From: Calamus simplicifolius
Lineage: Eukaryota > Streptophyta > Magnoliopsida > Arecales > Arecaceae
Assembly: GCA_900491605.1 (NCBI GenBank)
Contig: UESW01005035.1
Span: forward strand, 97,074 to 161,073
Length of the DNA: 64,000 nucleotides
Direction of reading: 5' to 3'
The translations under genes and the position numbers were made by a program. The notes beneath the pieces were generated by a model. That model was not told where the DNA came from and ran no database searches. It saw only the letters and a list, made by a program, of their open reading frames with translations. Below, in pieces: positions 1-9,900 of this stretch (positions are counted from its first letter, which is position 1; every line of letters begins with the position of its first letter).

Positions 1-1165
1 TGAATGGTTTGAAAAGTCTTGGTAGAATTTATACTAATGCTGATCTTGTGCGTAAAATTCTTAGGTCACTACCAAGATCGTGGGAAGCAAAAGTCACTGC
101 ATCCAAGAAGCAAAGGACCTCAATGCACTACCTTTAGAGGAGCTTCTAGGATCCTTAATGACCCACGAGTTAACAATGAAGCAGCATGTTGAGGAGGAAA
201 CAAAAAGAAGGAAAACACTTGCCCTCAAGACTGCAGAAATGGAAGAGAGCAGCAGTGAAAGTAATGATGAAGATGATGAGGAAACTGCTCTCTTGGCCAA
301 AAATTCAGAAGATTTATGAGAAAAAGGCCCTTCCATAAAAAGAAATTTGGAGCAAGATTTGAAGGAGAAAAGGATAAGAAAAAGGACAAGGAGAAAGAAA
401 AAGAAAAAGAGCCCTTAGTATGTTATGAGTGCAAAAAGCCAGGGCACTTTAAGTATGATTGTCCTTTGCTGAAAAAGGCCTACAAGAAAAAGAAGAAAGC
501 ATACATGGCAACATGGTCTGATGAATCTTCCTCGTCGGAAGAAGATGAGCAAAAGGAAGTTGCCAATATTGCTTCATGGCCAACGACGACGACAACGACA
601 ATGAGGTAAGTTCTGAAAACTCAAATGATGATTTTACATTTGATGAAATGTTTGAGGCTTTCAATGAACTTATGATTGATTTTAAATCCTTGAAAAAGAA
701 GTATAAGTTTTTGAAAAATGATAATATTAGTTTAGCTAAAAGTAAAAATGAATTAGCTTTAGAAGTTAAGAACTTAACTAATGAAAAAGAAGAACTTAGA
801 AAGAAAGAGATAATCTTAATCAAGAAAAGATTTGTTAAAATCTGAAACTAAAAACTCAACTAAAGATTTAAAAGATCAATAAAAACTTTAGCTTTAGATA
901 AAGAACAGCAAACTAAAGAAAATGACTCTCTTAAGAAAGATGTTAAAAAATATAAAGACATTGTTGAGAAATTCACTTTAAGTTCAACTAAACTTAACAT
1001 GATCCTAGATAGTCAAAAAGCTGTTTTTGACAAAGCTGGTTTAGGATATAACACATTAAGAAACAGAAATCTCTAAAGAATATTTTTATAAAAGCCAACC
1101 AAAGTAATATAACTTGTTTTAAATGTAATGAAAAAGGTCATAAATCTTTGAATGCAAAACGTTAA
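1..1165 (+). pseudogene. gag: Sirevirus gag (capsid/nucleocapsid), 3' part, broken
   Basis: Gag forms the virus-like particle and its zinc knuckles bind the element RNA. Visible here are a helical capsid end (NADLVRKILRSLP near 40-80), an acidic linker (SSSESNDEDDEE, near 250-285), a Lys/Glu-rich segment, a complete CCHC knuckle CYECKKPGHFKYDCP at 421-465, a coiled-coil-like stretch at 576-845, and a second knuckle CFKCNEKGHKS near 1112-1150. The frame is lost near 107 and near 300 (single-base losses) and again near 600 and 845. In the second knuckle a one-base loss near 1149 removes the final cysteine. The start codon is outside the window. Confidence 0.85.
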
Positions 1166-1279
1166 AAATAACAACAAGTTAAATATTAAAGCTAAGAAAA
1201 TATGGGTTCCGAAAGGAACAATTTTTATTGCTGCTAACCATGAAGGACCCAAGAAAGCTTGGGTACCTAAGCATAAAGT

Positions 1280-1660
1280 TTGATTATATTGCAGGAATGT
1301 CTTGTAGCCAAAAGATCAAAGAAAAAGTGGTACCTTGATAGTGGCTGCTCAAGACATATGACGGGTGACAAAGATGAATTCATCACCCTAGAAGAAAAGA
1401 AAGGTGGAGTTGTGACGTTTGGCGATAACGGTAAAGGTCAAATTATGGGCCTTGGTAAAGTTCGCATAACTCCATCTATAGTTATTGATAATGTACTTTA
1501 TGTTAATGGTTTGAAGCATAATCTAATTAGTATAAGTCAATTATGTGATAAAAACTTTAATGTTTCATTTAAATCTTCTTTATGCACTGTAACTAATTCT
1601 ATTGATGATAGCATTGTATTTACTGGTTATAGACATGGCAATGTTTACTTAGTTGATTAG
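1280..1660 (+). pseudogene. pol: Sirevirus aspartic protease domain
   Basis: This is the retropepsin-like domain that cuts the Gag-Pol polyprotein. The active-site region reads WYLDSGCSRHMTGD near 1327-1370, the DSG(C)S.HMTG form typical of Ty1/copia. It is followed by a glycine-rich flap region (VTFGDNGKGQIMGLGK) and the NVLYVNGLKHNLISISQLCD segment that links protease to integrase in this superfamily. This part is open, but the frame stops at 1658-1660, just before the integrase zinc-binding domain, so the polyprotein is not continuous. Confidence 0.88.
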
Positions 1661-2620
1661 AAAAATTATCTTGAGTGATCATTGCTTAATTGCTGACAAT
1701 GCTAACATAAATGAAATTAGTTGGTTGTGGCATCGTAGATTAGGTCATGCAAGCACACACCTTATTTCAAAACTAATTAAAATGGATTTAGTTAAAGGAT
1801 TACCTAAACTAGATTTTGAAAATAATAAAATATGTGATGCATGTCAATTTGGAAAACAAACTAGAAGTTCTTTTAAATCTAAAAACATTGTTTCAACTTC
1901 TAGGGCTAGAGCTACTTCACATGGATCTTTTCGGACCAACTAGAACCACAAGTCTAGGAGGAAAGAAATATGGTCTAGTGATTGTAGATGATTATTCTAG
2001 ATATACTTGGGTAATGTTTTTAGCTCACAAAGATGAGACTTTCTCGATATTCCTGAAATTCTTCAAGAAAGTCACAAATGAGAAAAACACTACTATAGTA
2101 TCTCTAAGAAGTGATCATGGAACAGAATTTGAAAATCACTTATTTGAAATTTCTGCACTGAAAATGGAATTAATCATAATTTTTCAGCCCCTAGGACTCC
2201 ACAACAAAATGGTGTAGTTGAAAGAAAAAATAGGACTCTAGAAGACATGGCCCGTACCATGCTATGTGAAAGCAACTTACCAAAGTATTTTTGGGCGGAA
2301 GCAATTAACACAGCATGTTACATCTTAAATAGAGCTTTAATAAGACCAATATTAAAGAAAACACCTTATGAATTATGGAATGAAAGAAAACCAAATATAA
2401 AATACTTTCATGCATTTGGATGTAAATGTTTCATTCATAATAATGGTAAAAACAACTTAGGAAAATTTGATGCTAAATCTGATGAAGGAATTTTTCTAGG
2501 TTATTCAACAACTAGTAAGGCATATAGAATCTTTAACAAGAAAACCTTAGTAGTTGAAGAATCCATTCATGTAGTTTTTGATGAATCTTTAGCAACTGGA
2601 TCTGAAAAGATTGATGATGA
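1653..2620 (+). pseudogene. pol: Sirevirus integrase domain, frameshifted
   Basis: Integrase inserts the cDNA into the host genome. The HHCC zinc-binding module is visible: HRRLGHAS (near 1731) then CDACQFGK (near 1832). The catalytic core follows in another frame: DLFGPTRTTSLGGKKYGLVIVD with the first Asp near 1926-1930, then SDHGTEFEN near 2113 with the second Asp. After a further shift near 2190-2215 the third acidic region and C-terminal part continue (WAEAINTACYILNRALIRP, the GCKCFIHN and KSDEGIFLGYS motifs near 2400-2510). At least two frame changes disable the product. Confidence 0.86.
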
Positions 2621-3720
2621 GGAAGATACAAACATAATTGAAAAAGATCTTGAAAAACTTAATATTGAAGTATCTTCTGATCATGAACAAGAAGCTAAAG
2701 ATGATGATTCACATAAGGACGATGATGTCAATATTGATCATAATGATGTAGATCTTCCAAGAGACTGGAGATATGCTCATAGTCATCCTAAGGAATTGAT
2801 TATAGGCGATCCATCTCAAGGAATAAGGACTAGATCATACATGAGAAATATTAGTAATCATCTTGCATTTGTATCACAAATTGAACCTAAAACTATAGAA
2901 GAAGCTGAAAAAGATAATAATTGGATGTTAGCAATGCAAGAAGAACTAAATCAATTTACAAGAAATAATGTTTGGACTTTAGTTGAAAGACCTAAAAATC
3001 ATTCAGTAATAGGATCAAAATGGATTTATAGAAATAAACTAGATGAAAATGGCATTGTAATTAGAAACAAAGCTAGATTGGTTGCTAAAGGATATAATCA
3101 AGAGAAGGTATTGATTTTGATGAAACCTTTGCACCTGTAGCTAGATTAGAAGCCATTAGGCTATTACTTGCATTTGCATGTCATATGAACATTAACTTAT
3201 TTCAAATGGATGTAAAAAGCGCATTTTTAAATGGATTTATTAATGAAGAAGTTTATGTAGAACAACCACCAGGTTTTGAAGATCACGAGTTTTCAAATCA
3301 CGTTTTTAAATTGCACAAAGCTTTATATGGTTTGAAACAAGCACCTAGAGCTTGGTATGATAGGTTAAGTAAATTCTTAATAGAAAATGATTTTACAAGA
3401 GGAAATGTTGATAAAACTTTGTTTTTGAAAAGAAAAGTAAAGATTTACTTGTAGTACAAATATACGTAGATGACATTATTTTTGGTGCTACTAACGATTC
3501 TCTTTGTCAAGAATTTGCAAAGTTGATGCAGGGAGAATTCGAGATGAGCATGATGGGAGAACTCAACTTCTTCCTTGGACTCCAGATCAAACAAAGCAAA
3601 GAGGGAATCTTTATCAACCAAACCAAATACACAAGAGAACTACTCAAAAAGTTTGGTATGGAAACAATGAAACCCCTCGGAACTCCAATGAGTCCTTCAT
3701 GCAAGCTGGACAAAGATGAA
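2621..3720 (+). pseudogene. pol: Sirevirus reverse transcriptase, frameshifted
   Basis: The RT copies the element RNA into DNA. The sequence shows WMLAMQEELNQFTRN and VIGSKWIYRNK near 2920-3040, KARLVAKGYNQ near 3069-3101, then after a frame change near 3110 FQMDVKSAFLNGFINEEVYVEQPPGFE near 3200-3285 (catalytic Asp in MDVKSAF), LYGLKQAPRAWYDRL, and in another frame the catalytic box YVDDIIFG near 3463-3487. The catalytic residues are present, but frames change near 3110, 3450 and 3520. The acidic linker at 2600-2760 lies between integrase and RT. Confidence 0.9.
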
Positions 3721-4411
3721 GAAGGTAAAAAGGTTGATCAAAAGTATTATCGAGGTATAATCGGATCCCTTCTTTATTTAACAGCAAGTAGACCAGATAT
3801 TATGTTTTCAGTATGTTTATGTGCTAGATTTCAATCTGAACCTAAAGAATCACATTTAATAGCTGTTAAAAGAATTTTAAGATATCTAAATGGAACTAAA
3901 AATGTAGGTTTATGGTATTCTAGAGACTCCACATTAAACCTAATTGCATATTCAGATTCTGATTATGCTGGATGTAAATTAGATAGAAAAAGCACAAGTG
4001 GTGCATGCCAATTTCTTAGGTAGTAACTTAATCACATGGTTTAGCAAAAAGCAAAATTCAGTTGCATTATCAACTACTGAAGCTGAATATGTAGCAGCTG
4101 GAAGTTGCTGTGCGCAAATCCTATGGATTAAGCGACAACTTGAAGACTATGGTATCACACTTAATAAAACACCCATAAGATGTGATAACACTAGCGCAAT
4201 CAACTTAACTAAAAATCCAATTCAACACTCAAGAACAAAACACATAGAAATTAGATATCATTTTATAAGGGAACATGTAGCTAATGATGAAATTTGTTTA
4301 GATTATGTAAACACTGAAGAACAATTAGCTGACATATTCACTAAACCTTTAAATGAAGAAAGATTTTGTTATCTTAGAGGAGAGTTAGGAATTTGTAATC
4401 CTTTTGAATAA
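3720..4411 (+). pseudogene. pol: Sirevirus RNase H and end of pol
   Basis: RNase H removes the RNA strand during reverse transcription. Visible motifs are YYRGIIGSLLYLTASRPDIMFSV near 3747, YSDSDYAGCKLDRKSTSGACQ near 3951-4011, then after a frame break near 4010 the segments KKQNSVALSTTEAEYVAA (near 4048-4095), RTKHIEIRYHFIRE, and the closing ADIFTKPL near 4330-4353. Pol ends with a stop at 4409-4411. Apart from the one-base break near 4010 the domain is well kept. Confidence 0.88.
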
Positions 4412-4589
4412 ATTTTGAAACCTCTAAGGAAATATATCTAGAATTCTTTCAAATTCTCAAAATCTTAAGGAAATTTATCTAGAACTCATATCAATTTGAT
4501 CTCTCAAAGTCCATGATTTTTAATCATACTCAAAGATCAAATTCCGGACTCATTCGGATTCTCTGAATCTTAATCTTTTTTTCTCTGAA

Positions 4590-4790
4590 ATGGTCTGGGA
4601 GCCGACTCGAGAGTATCGGAGTCGACTCGAGTTTCTGCTGAAACTCAGGAGTCGACCCCTCCTCTGAGCGAGTCGACTCGAGATCGTGTCCGTGCTCTGT
4701 GACTAGTCGCGAGCCGACTCCACACTTTGCGCGAGTCGACTCGACGTGGTCCCAGTCGAATTATTTAGGGCACGAGTCGACCCGACGGAC
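4590..4790 (+). repeat. Cluster of GAGTCGACTC-type palindromic motifs (seven copies)
   Basis: Between the pol stop and the ORF3 start, the decamer GAGTCGACTC or close variants (GAGCCGACTC, GAGTCGACCC) occur about seven times in 200 bases at irregular spacing of 20-40 bases. The perfect form is its own reverse complement. A larger cluster of the same motif lies in the 3' LTR of this element. The function is unknown; the placement in a leader or intergenic part suggests a cis-acting role or mere repeat growth. Confidence 0.85.
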
Positions 4791-4882
4791 ATTTCATTCC
4801 AAATCTTCCAAATCCTCTCCAAAACTTTCCCAAAACCCTCCAAACCTCAAATAACCTCTGATTAACCAATCCTTCAAGATCA

Positions 4883-6282
4883 ATGGCACCCAAAACCCGA
4901 GGAGCTAGCTCGAGTGGCGCCGGTTTGAAGAGAAAGAGGACCGTTCGACGACCCGTCCGCGAGCCGTCTACGGATTCTCCTCCACCCCTTCTGCTAGTGA
5001 TCCTCCTGCTCCAGCTCCTACCCTCAGGTAGATCTTCTAGCCAGTAGGATTGTACCACAGGAAGGAAAGGTTGATTTTGAATTGTTTGAGAATGAAGGAT
5101 TCATATTGGTAGACAACTAATTGAGATGGGATTTGAGTATATTTGTTCATTGGACTGTCCCACCTACCCTGCTTAGTTAAAGAGTTTTACAAGAATTTGT
5201 CTAGAGGAGATGATGGCTTAGTAAGCAAGGTTAGAGGCATTGGTCTGAACATTACATCCTCTATTCTATCTAGATTATTGAAATTACCCTTGTCTGGACC
5301 ATCACATTTGCCCCAGAAGATAGATCTCCAGCCCTCACTAGGCTATTGAACAGAAATTTTGAAGGATTTGAAGAAGTTTGCTAGTCAACTGCCTTTGGAA
5401 TTAAGATTCTCCACAACATTTGCAGCAGGATTTTATTTCCCAAGACAGGCAGTTTGACTATGTTTCTGAGCGAGATATTTTTGTTATGGATGCTGTTGTT
5501 TCTGGGAAACCCATCAATCTACCTAGGATGATAATTTGGTATATTGCAGATTGTGGCGGGAAAAAGAAATCTAGTTTGCCCTATGGCATGGTTTTAACTA
5601 AATTATTTCAAGCCAAGGGATTGTGTTAGTGATAGTGAGCCAAAGAAGGAGTTAAGACATACAGATTATTATACTTTGGCTACTATTCATCGCATGGGGT
5701 TTGTTAAGAAAAATGGAATTGGGAGAGAAAGAATGTTACTGAGGACAGAGACATAGATGCAGAGGCACCCAGACCTTCCTTGAGACATTCATCTCCTGAG
5801 CCTCCTCAGTGCTCGTCTGTTCCAGAGTCTGTTCCTGCTCCTGCTTCTGATTCTACCCCTGCTCCTACTGTTGCTCCTGCTCAGTCTTCTACATCTGGTA
5901 GTTTTTCTGATACACAGTTAGATCACTTAGATCATTATTCAAGTCTGAGATAAGTGAGCAAGAAATTGAAAGAAGAATTTAATGAAAAGTTTATGAACTT
6001 AAAAGAAGCCTTATATTCACTCAGTGATCGGGTTGCATCGATTGAGTCTACTCTCAGTTCATTACCTCCTTAAGTGAAGACTTAAAGAATATCTTTGGAG
6101 AACTTAAGGATATCTGCGGTGACTCGGAGACATACTCCCAATGCAACGCGAGCTTCAAGATAAAATTACATCTGCTTGTACTTTTGTTGATGAAAAACTC
6201 AAAGACTATGTTAGACTTCAATGTGAAGGGATGAAGCAGATTGTAGATCACTTGAATAGAATTACTAGAAGAAATTTTTAAG
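4883..6282 (+). pseudogene. Sirevirus ORF3 (envelope-like / plant-transposon-protein-like), decayed
   Basis: A methionine codon at 4883 opens a basic N-terminus (MAPKTRGASSSGAGLKRKR), the usual style of Sirevirus ORF3 starts. Pieces of the conserved core follow in different frames, for example NLPRMIIWYIADCGGKK and LPYGMVLTKLFQAKG (about 5520-5625). A Pro/Ser/Ala-rich hinge follows near 5770-5900, and a C-terminal stretch reaches about 6280. Many stops and shifts interrupt it. ORF3 products of this lineage are called envelope-like mainly by position, and no clear membrane segment survives here. The assignment rests on position and short conserved pieces. Confidence 0.6.
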
Positions 6283-6520
6283 TTTTTATGTAATCATGTA
6301 ATCTCTTTTTGATGTAATCAAATTTACTTTCAATGCAATGAGCAAGTTTACATTTTCATGTACTTTCATTTTGAAGTAATGAGAAAGTTTGATGCATTAC
6401 TTTTGTCTATTTCAATTTAATCTCCTTGAATACTTTGAATGATTATCCTCAATTGATAAGTTTAATAGAAAAAGATAAAGAATTTATTGATATTTTCCTA
6501 ACCTTTTTGTTGATTACAAA

Positions 6521-6796
6521 AAAGGGGGAGAGTTTTTATTCAATCGTATATGCCTTGCCTTCAATTCAATCAAAGTTTAATTTTATAAGGGGGAGAGATA
6601 AATTGATAAATTGAAAATGCTTAAGTTTTGATTTTGAAAAATTTTGAATGATTTATAAAATTAAGGTTCATAGGGGGAGCTACCTCATTGAGGGGGAGCC
6701 TTTCCATGAACACAATAGTTGATTTTGGAATCACAAATTTTTTAATTTTATAATGCATATACTCAATGTTTTTGTCATCATCAAAAAGGGGGAGAT
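6521..6796 (+). promoter_or_regulatory. Multiple polypurine tracts upstream of the 3' LTR
   Basis: Five A/G tracts with the core GGGGGAG lie at 6521-6530, 6587-6597, 6672-6679, 6691-6700 and 6783-6794. The last one directly abuts the LTR start TGTTGAG at 6797 and should be the functional primer for plus-strand synthesis. Several polypurine tract copies upstream of the 3' LTR are a known hallmark of Sireviruses and support the lineage call. There is no open frame in this stretch. Confidence 0.85.
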
Positions 6797-7169
6797 TGTT
6801 GAGAAATTATTGAAACATAATTGCCCCAACTTTATTGATTTTGATGATTTCCAAAAGCCATGAGTACCTTAAAGAATACAATATGTTTATTTATCAAAAA
6901 CCTTGAGCTTATTCAAATTGAAAGGAATGAACTATCAATGGTTATATCAAATGAGTTTTGAATCTATTAGAAAAGGAGTTTCAAGTTCTATGCTTAAAAG
7001 ATTTCAAAAAGGAATTTTTATACATTATAATTCAATCGATGAATTCTTGAAACATGTCTTGAATCCATGATAAATCATATTTAATGTATTCAAGTCAAAT
7101 TTATATTTAAATTTAATTGGGACAAGTTTTAAAGTCAATCAGAACATTTTTCTGATTTTTGTATCGTCC

Positions 7170-7470
7170 CGAGCCGACTCAAGGGTTTCCGAGTCGACTC
7201 CCCTGATTTTCTCGAGTCGACCCTTGGTTTTCAAGAGTCGACCCCTGTTCTTCGAGCCGACTCCTGTCTGTGCGAGCCGACTCCGCTCAAACAACAGAAC
7301 CCATGTTTTTTGAGCACTTCTCGAGTCGACTCCCCATTTTCTCGAGTCGACTCCCGACTTTCAGGAGCCGACACTTTGTTTTCGCGAGTCGACCCTTCAA
7401 TGCTTAAAATGTTTCTTTTTGGTAATCGACCTCGAGCCGACTCCCACAAAGCTCGAGTCGACTCCGCGAA
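7170..7470 (+). repeat. GAGYCGAC motif cluster in Sirevirus LTR U3 (twelve copies)
   Basis: Twelve copies of GAGTCGAC or GAGCCGAC, several of them the full palindrome GAGTCGACTC, occur within 300 bases about 100-400 bases upstream of the TATA box. Spacing is about 15-45 bases and the bases between copies are not conserved. The position in U3 is where enhancer-like elements of LTR promoters lie, but binding by any factor is only a guess. Confidence 0.85.
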
Positions 7471-7572
7471 ATCTGGGCGCGATTTTTAACGATGACACAT
7501 CAGCCCCAACGGTAAGATTTTTGAATAACGGCTATTTTTCCTTGTCTCTAACGGATATATTTTTGCAGATTC

Positions 7573-7580
7573 TATAAATA
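7573..7580 (+). promoter_or_regulatory. LTR promoter TATA box (TATAAATA)
   Basis: A canonical plant TATA box, in the context TCTATAAATAGAGGAG, sits within the LTR, about 780 bases from its 5' edge. Transcription of the element would start roughly 30 bases downstream. It also helps to set the U3/R border. Confidence 0.75.
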
Positions 7581-8491
7581 GAGGAGCTCTTTTCAAATCA
7601 AAAAACCCAGAAAATCAAAAAGAGAGAAAAGAATATCATTTGAAAAGAGGGAAAAACAGAGCATATTGGAAAAATCATTTAGCTCAAAGGAGAGTGATTC
7701 AAAAGGAGTGAAATCCAAGTGGAAGATTCGTCTGCTCCTTCTCATCAATCCACAAGAGCCAAAGAAAATCCACAAGCATTTCAAAGGTCAAATCGGAGGA
7801 TTTTCAAAAGAGGAAAAAGCTTCATCTCAACTCCAAAGTCTTCAACGGTCAAGAATCTGCTGAGGCGTGATTCAACACTTCAAGAGGAGTTAAAGAGAAG
7901 AAGGAAGAAAGCCCAAGCATCTACCATCTGCAATACTATCAGGCTTTTCTAACCTTTATTATTTTGTACTTCATTTGTATATTTGCTCAAGGGGAGCATT
8001 ATTGTTCAAACACTTTATTCTATTTGTTTGCTGATTCAATCAGTGGATTGAATCAGTGGAGGTTGGTATACCTCGTTACAAGCCGGAGTGCTTGTGTTGG
8101 GTTAGTTGTGAGCCCGTGAAAAACAACGTGTAGGGTTTTGTGCTGGTAAGCCCGAGTTAAAACCAGCTGGGTTCGTTGTGCACCCGGTAAAACAACAAGT
8201 TTGAGTTGTGAGCTTGGAAAACAACTCGGCTGTAATCTAGAGAGATTATAGTGTGGACCCAAGTGAATCTTGGGAGTGGACGTAGGTGTTGGTTGCACCG
8301 AACCACTATAAAATTATCTTGTGTTTGCCGTGCCTTATTTTCTCTATCTCTATCTCTCTTTATTTGCTTGTGTATTGCTTTTAGTTAGCCTCTCACTTGC
8401 ACATCTTGCTAACTAATCAATTAAAGTTAAAAAGACTTAAATTTTTTAAGAACCCAATTCACCCCCCCTTGGGTTGCCATCTGGGCCAACA

Positions 8492-9900
8492 CAGGTGGAT
8501 GCAAGTGGCCTTTATGAGGCAATAAATGCCTTGGTGCCGAAAGATATAATATGGATGTAGAAACCGAGATGGGACCATGTGGGGACGGCGGGGCCGACTT
8601 TGAAGAGGCCGGGATGATGCGGGCCGACTTGAAAGAGAGTGGGAGGAGGCCGACTTTTCTCCTCTTCTCATTTCGCGTCCATGAGGCTCCATTCCATTAA
8701 ATGTTGACCAATTGGGAGCCATAAATGTCTTAATGCATGAAAAGAAACAAGACATTAAATACTTTAGAGAAGGTAGATGCACATGGCCTTTATGAGGCCA
8801 TAAATGCTTTGCTGTAAAAGATATAATATAGCTGTGGAAGCCGAGACGGGACGATGCCAACTTGGAAGAGGCGGGACGATGCCGAGGCGGGGCCGACTTA
8901 GAAGAGAGCGGGAGGAGGCCGACTTGGACTTTTTCCTCTCTTCTCATTAGTGACGCTTCATTCCATTAAATGCTGACTAACTGGCAGCCATAAATGCCGA
9001 AGCGGGACGGGCCGACTTCGACTTCTCCCTTCCTGGCAGCCATAAATGCCGGGACGAAGTGGGACGGAACGTCCGGGATGAGCCGACTTGGACTTCTCCC
9101 TTCCTTTGCATCCGTGACGCTCCACTCCATTAAATGCTGGCCTACGTGGCAGCCAGGGGCCGACTTGGACTTCTCCCTCCCTTCGCGTCTCCACTCCATT
9201 AAATGCTGGCTTGTCCACTCCATTAAATTCTGGCCTATGTGGCAGCCATAAATGCTGGGGCCGGGATTGAGTGCCTCGACTTGGACTTCTTCCTCCCTTG
9301 GCATCCGTGACTAGATGGAGTGCCGGGACGGGTCCGACTTGGACTTCTCCCTTCCTTCGTGTCCGCTCTATTCCATTAAATGCTGGCCTACGTGGCAGCC
9401 ATAAATGCTGGGGCCGAGATGGAGTGTCAGGGCGGGCCGACTTGGACTTCTTCCTTCCTTCGCGTCTCCACTCCAGCCCATTAAATGCTGGCCTACGTGG
9501 CAACCATAAATGGCTGGTGCCGAGGTGGGGCCGACTTGGACTTCTCCCTCTCTTCGCTCTCCACTCCATTAAATGCTGGCCTACGTGGCAGCCATAAATG
9601 CCGGGCCAGATGGAGTGCAAGGGACCGACTTGGACTTCTCCCTCCTTGTGTCCATTAAATGCTGGCCTATGTGGTAGCCATAAATGCCAGAGCCGAGATG
9701 GAGGGCCGGGATGGGGCCGACTTGAACGAGAGTACCGAGGACGGCTTGAATGAGGCAGGGCTTGAGTACGAGGTGGGGCCCACTTGGAAGAGAGCAGGCC
9801 GACTTGGACTTTCTCCTCTCTTCTCATCCAGAAGACCTTCATTCCATTAAATGCTGGCAAGTCAACCGTTTTTGCACTATTAAATGCTCTAGCCCTTTTG
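8492..9900. repeat. GC-rich tandem repeat field (minisatellite-like)
   Basis: Two larger modules of about 275 bases (starting near 8492 and 8769, both with GGCCTTTATGAGGC and AAAGATATAATAT) are followed by about nine shorter units of some 70-150 bases. The shared core is GGCCGACTTGGACTTCTCC ... CCATTAAATGCTGGCC ... GTGGCAGCCATAAATGC. Copies of the TTAAATGCTG word lie near 8967, 9132, 9198, 9379, 9481, 9570, 9654 and 9848. Units differ in length and order, so the array is old or rearranged. Long open frames across it only reflect the repeat and are not taken as genes. It may be a degenerate LTR or UTR of an unrecognised element. Confidence 0.8.

Larger units (their letters stand above)
1..8491 (+). 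mobile_element. Ty1/copia retrotransposon, Sirevirus lineage, 5' part outside window
   Basis: The domain order gag, protease, integrase, RT, RNase H, an extra third ORF, polypurine tracts and then a long 3' LTR is that of the Sirevirus (SIRE/Maximus) branch of Ty1/copia. The 5' LTR and the start of gag lie left of the window. The Gag is long, with coiled-coil-like and acidic parts and two CCHC-type knuckles. About 2.4 kb separates the RNase H stop (near 4411) from the 3' LTR (6797), as expected for elements with an envelope-like ORF3. Many frameshifts and stops show the copy is old and non-autonomous. A target duplication cannot be checked because the left end is missing; the bases after the LTR are CAGGT. 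Confidence 0.93.
6797..8491 (+). repeat. 3' LTR of the Sirevirus element
   Basis: The LTR starts TGTTGAG directly after the polypurine tract and ends GGGCCAACA, giving TG...CA ends and 1695 bases, long as usual for this lineage. The U3 part holds twelve GAGYCGAC motifs at about 7170-7465. A TATA box TATAAATA lies at 7573-7580. The last part (8050-8300) has a short repeated theme of lysine- and valine-like words around AAAACAACAAG, and the end CACCCCCCCTTGGGTTGCC is shared with the solo LTR at 28799, which is the same family in reverse orientation. Confidence 0.92.

Noticed and set aside
4883..6282. ORF3 as a functional envelope gene
   Set aside because: Many stops and shifts, and no membrane segment is evident. 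The name envelope-like comes only from position.
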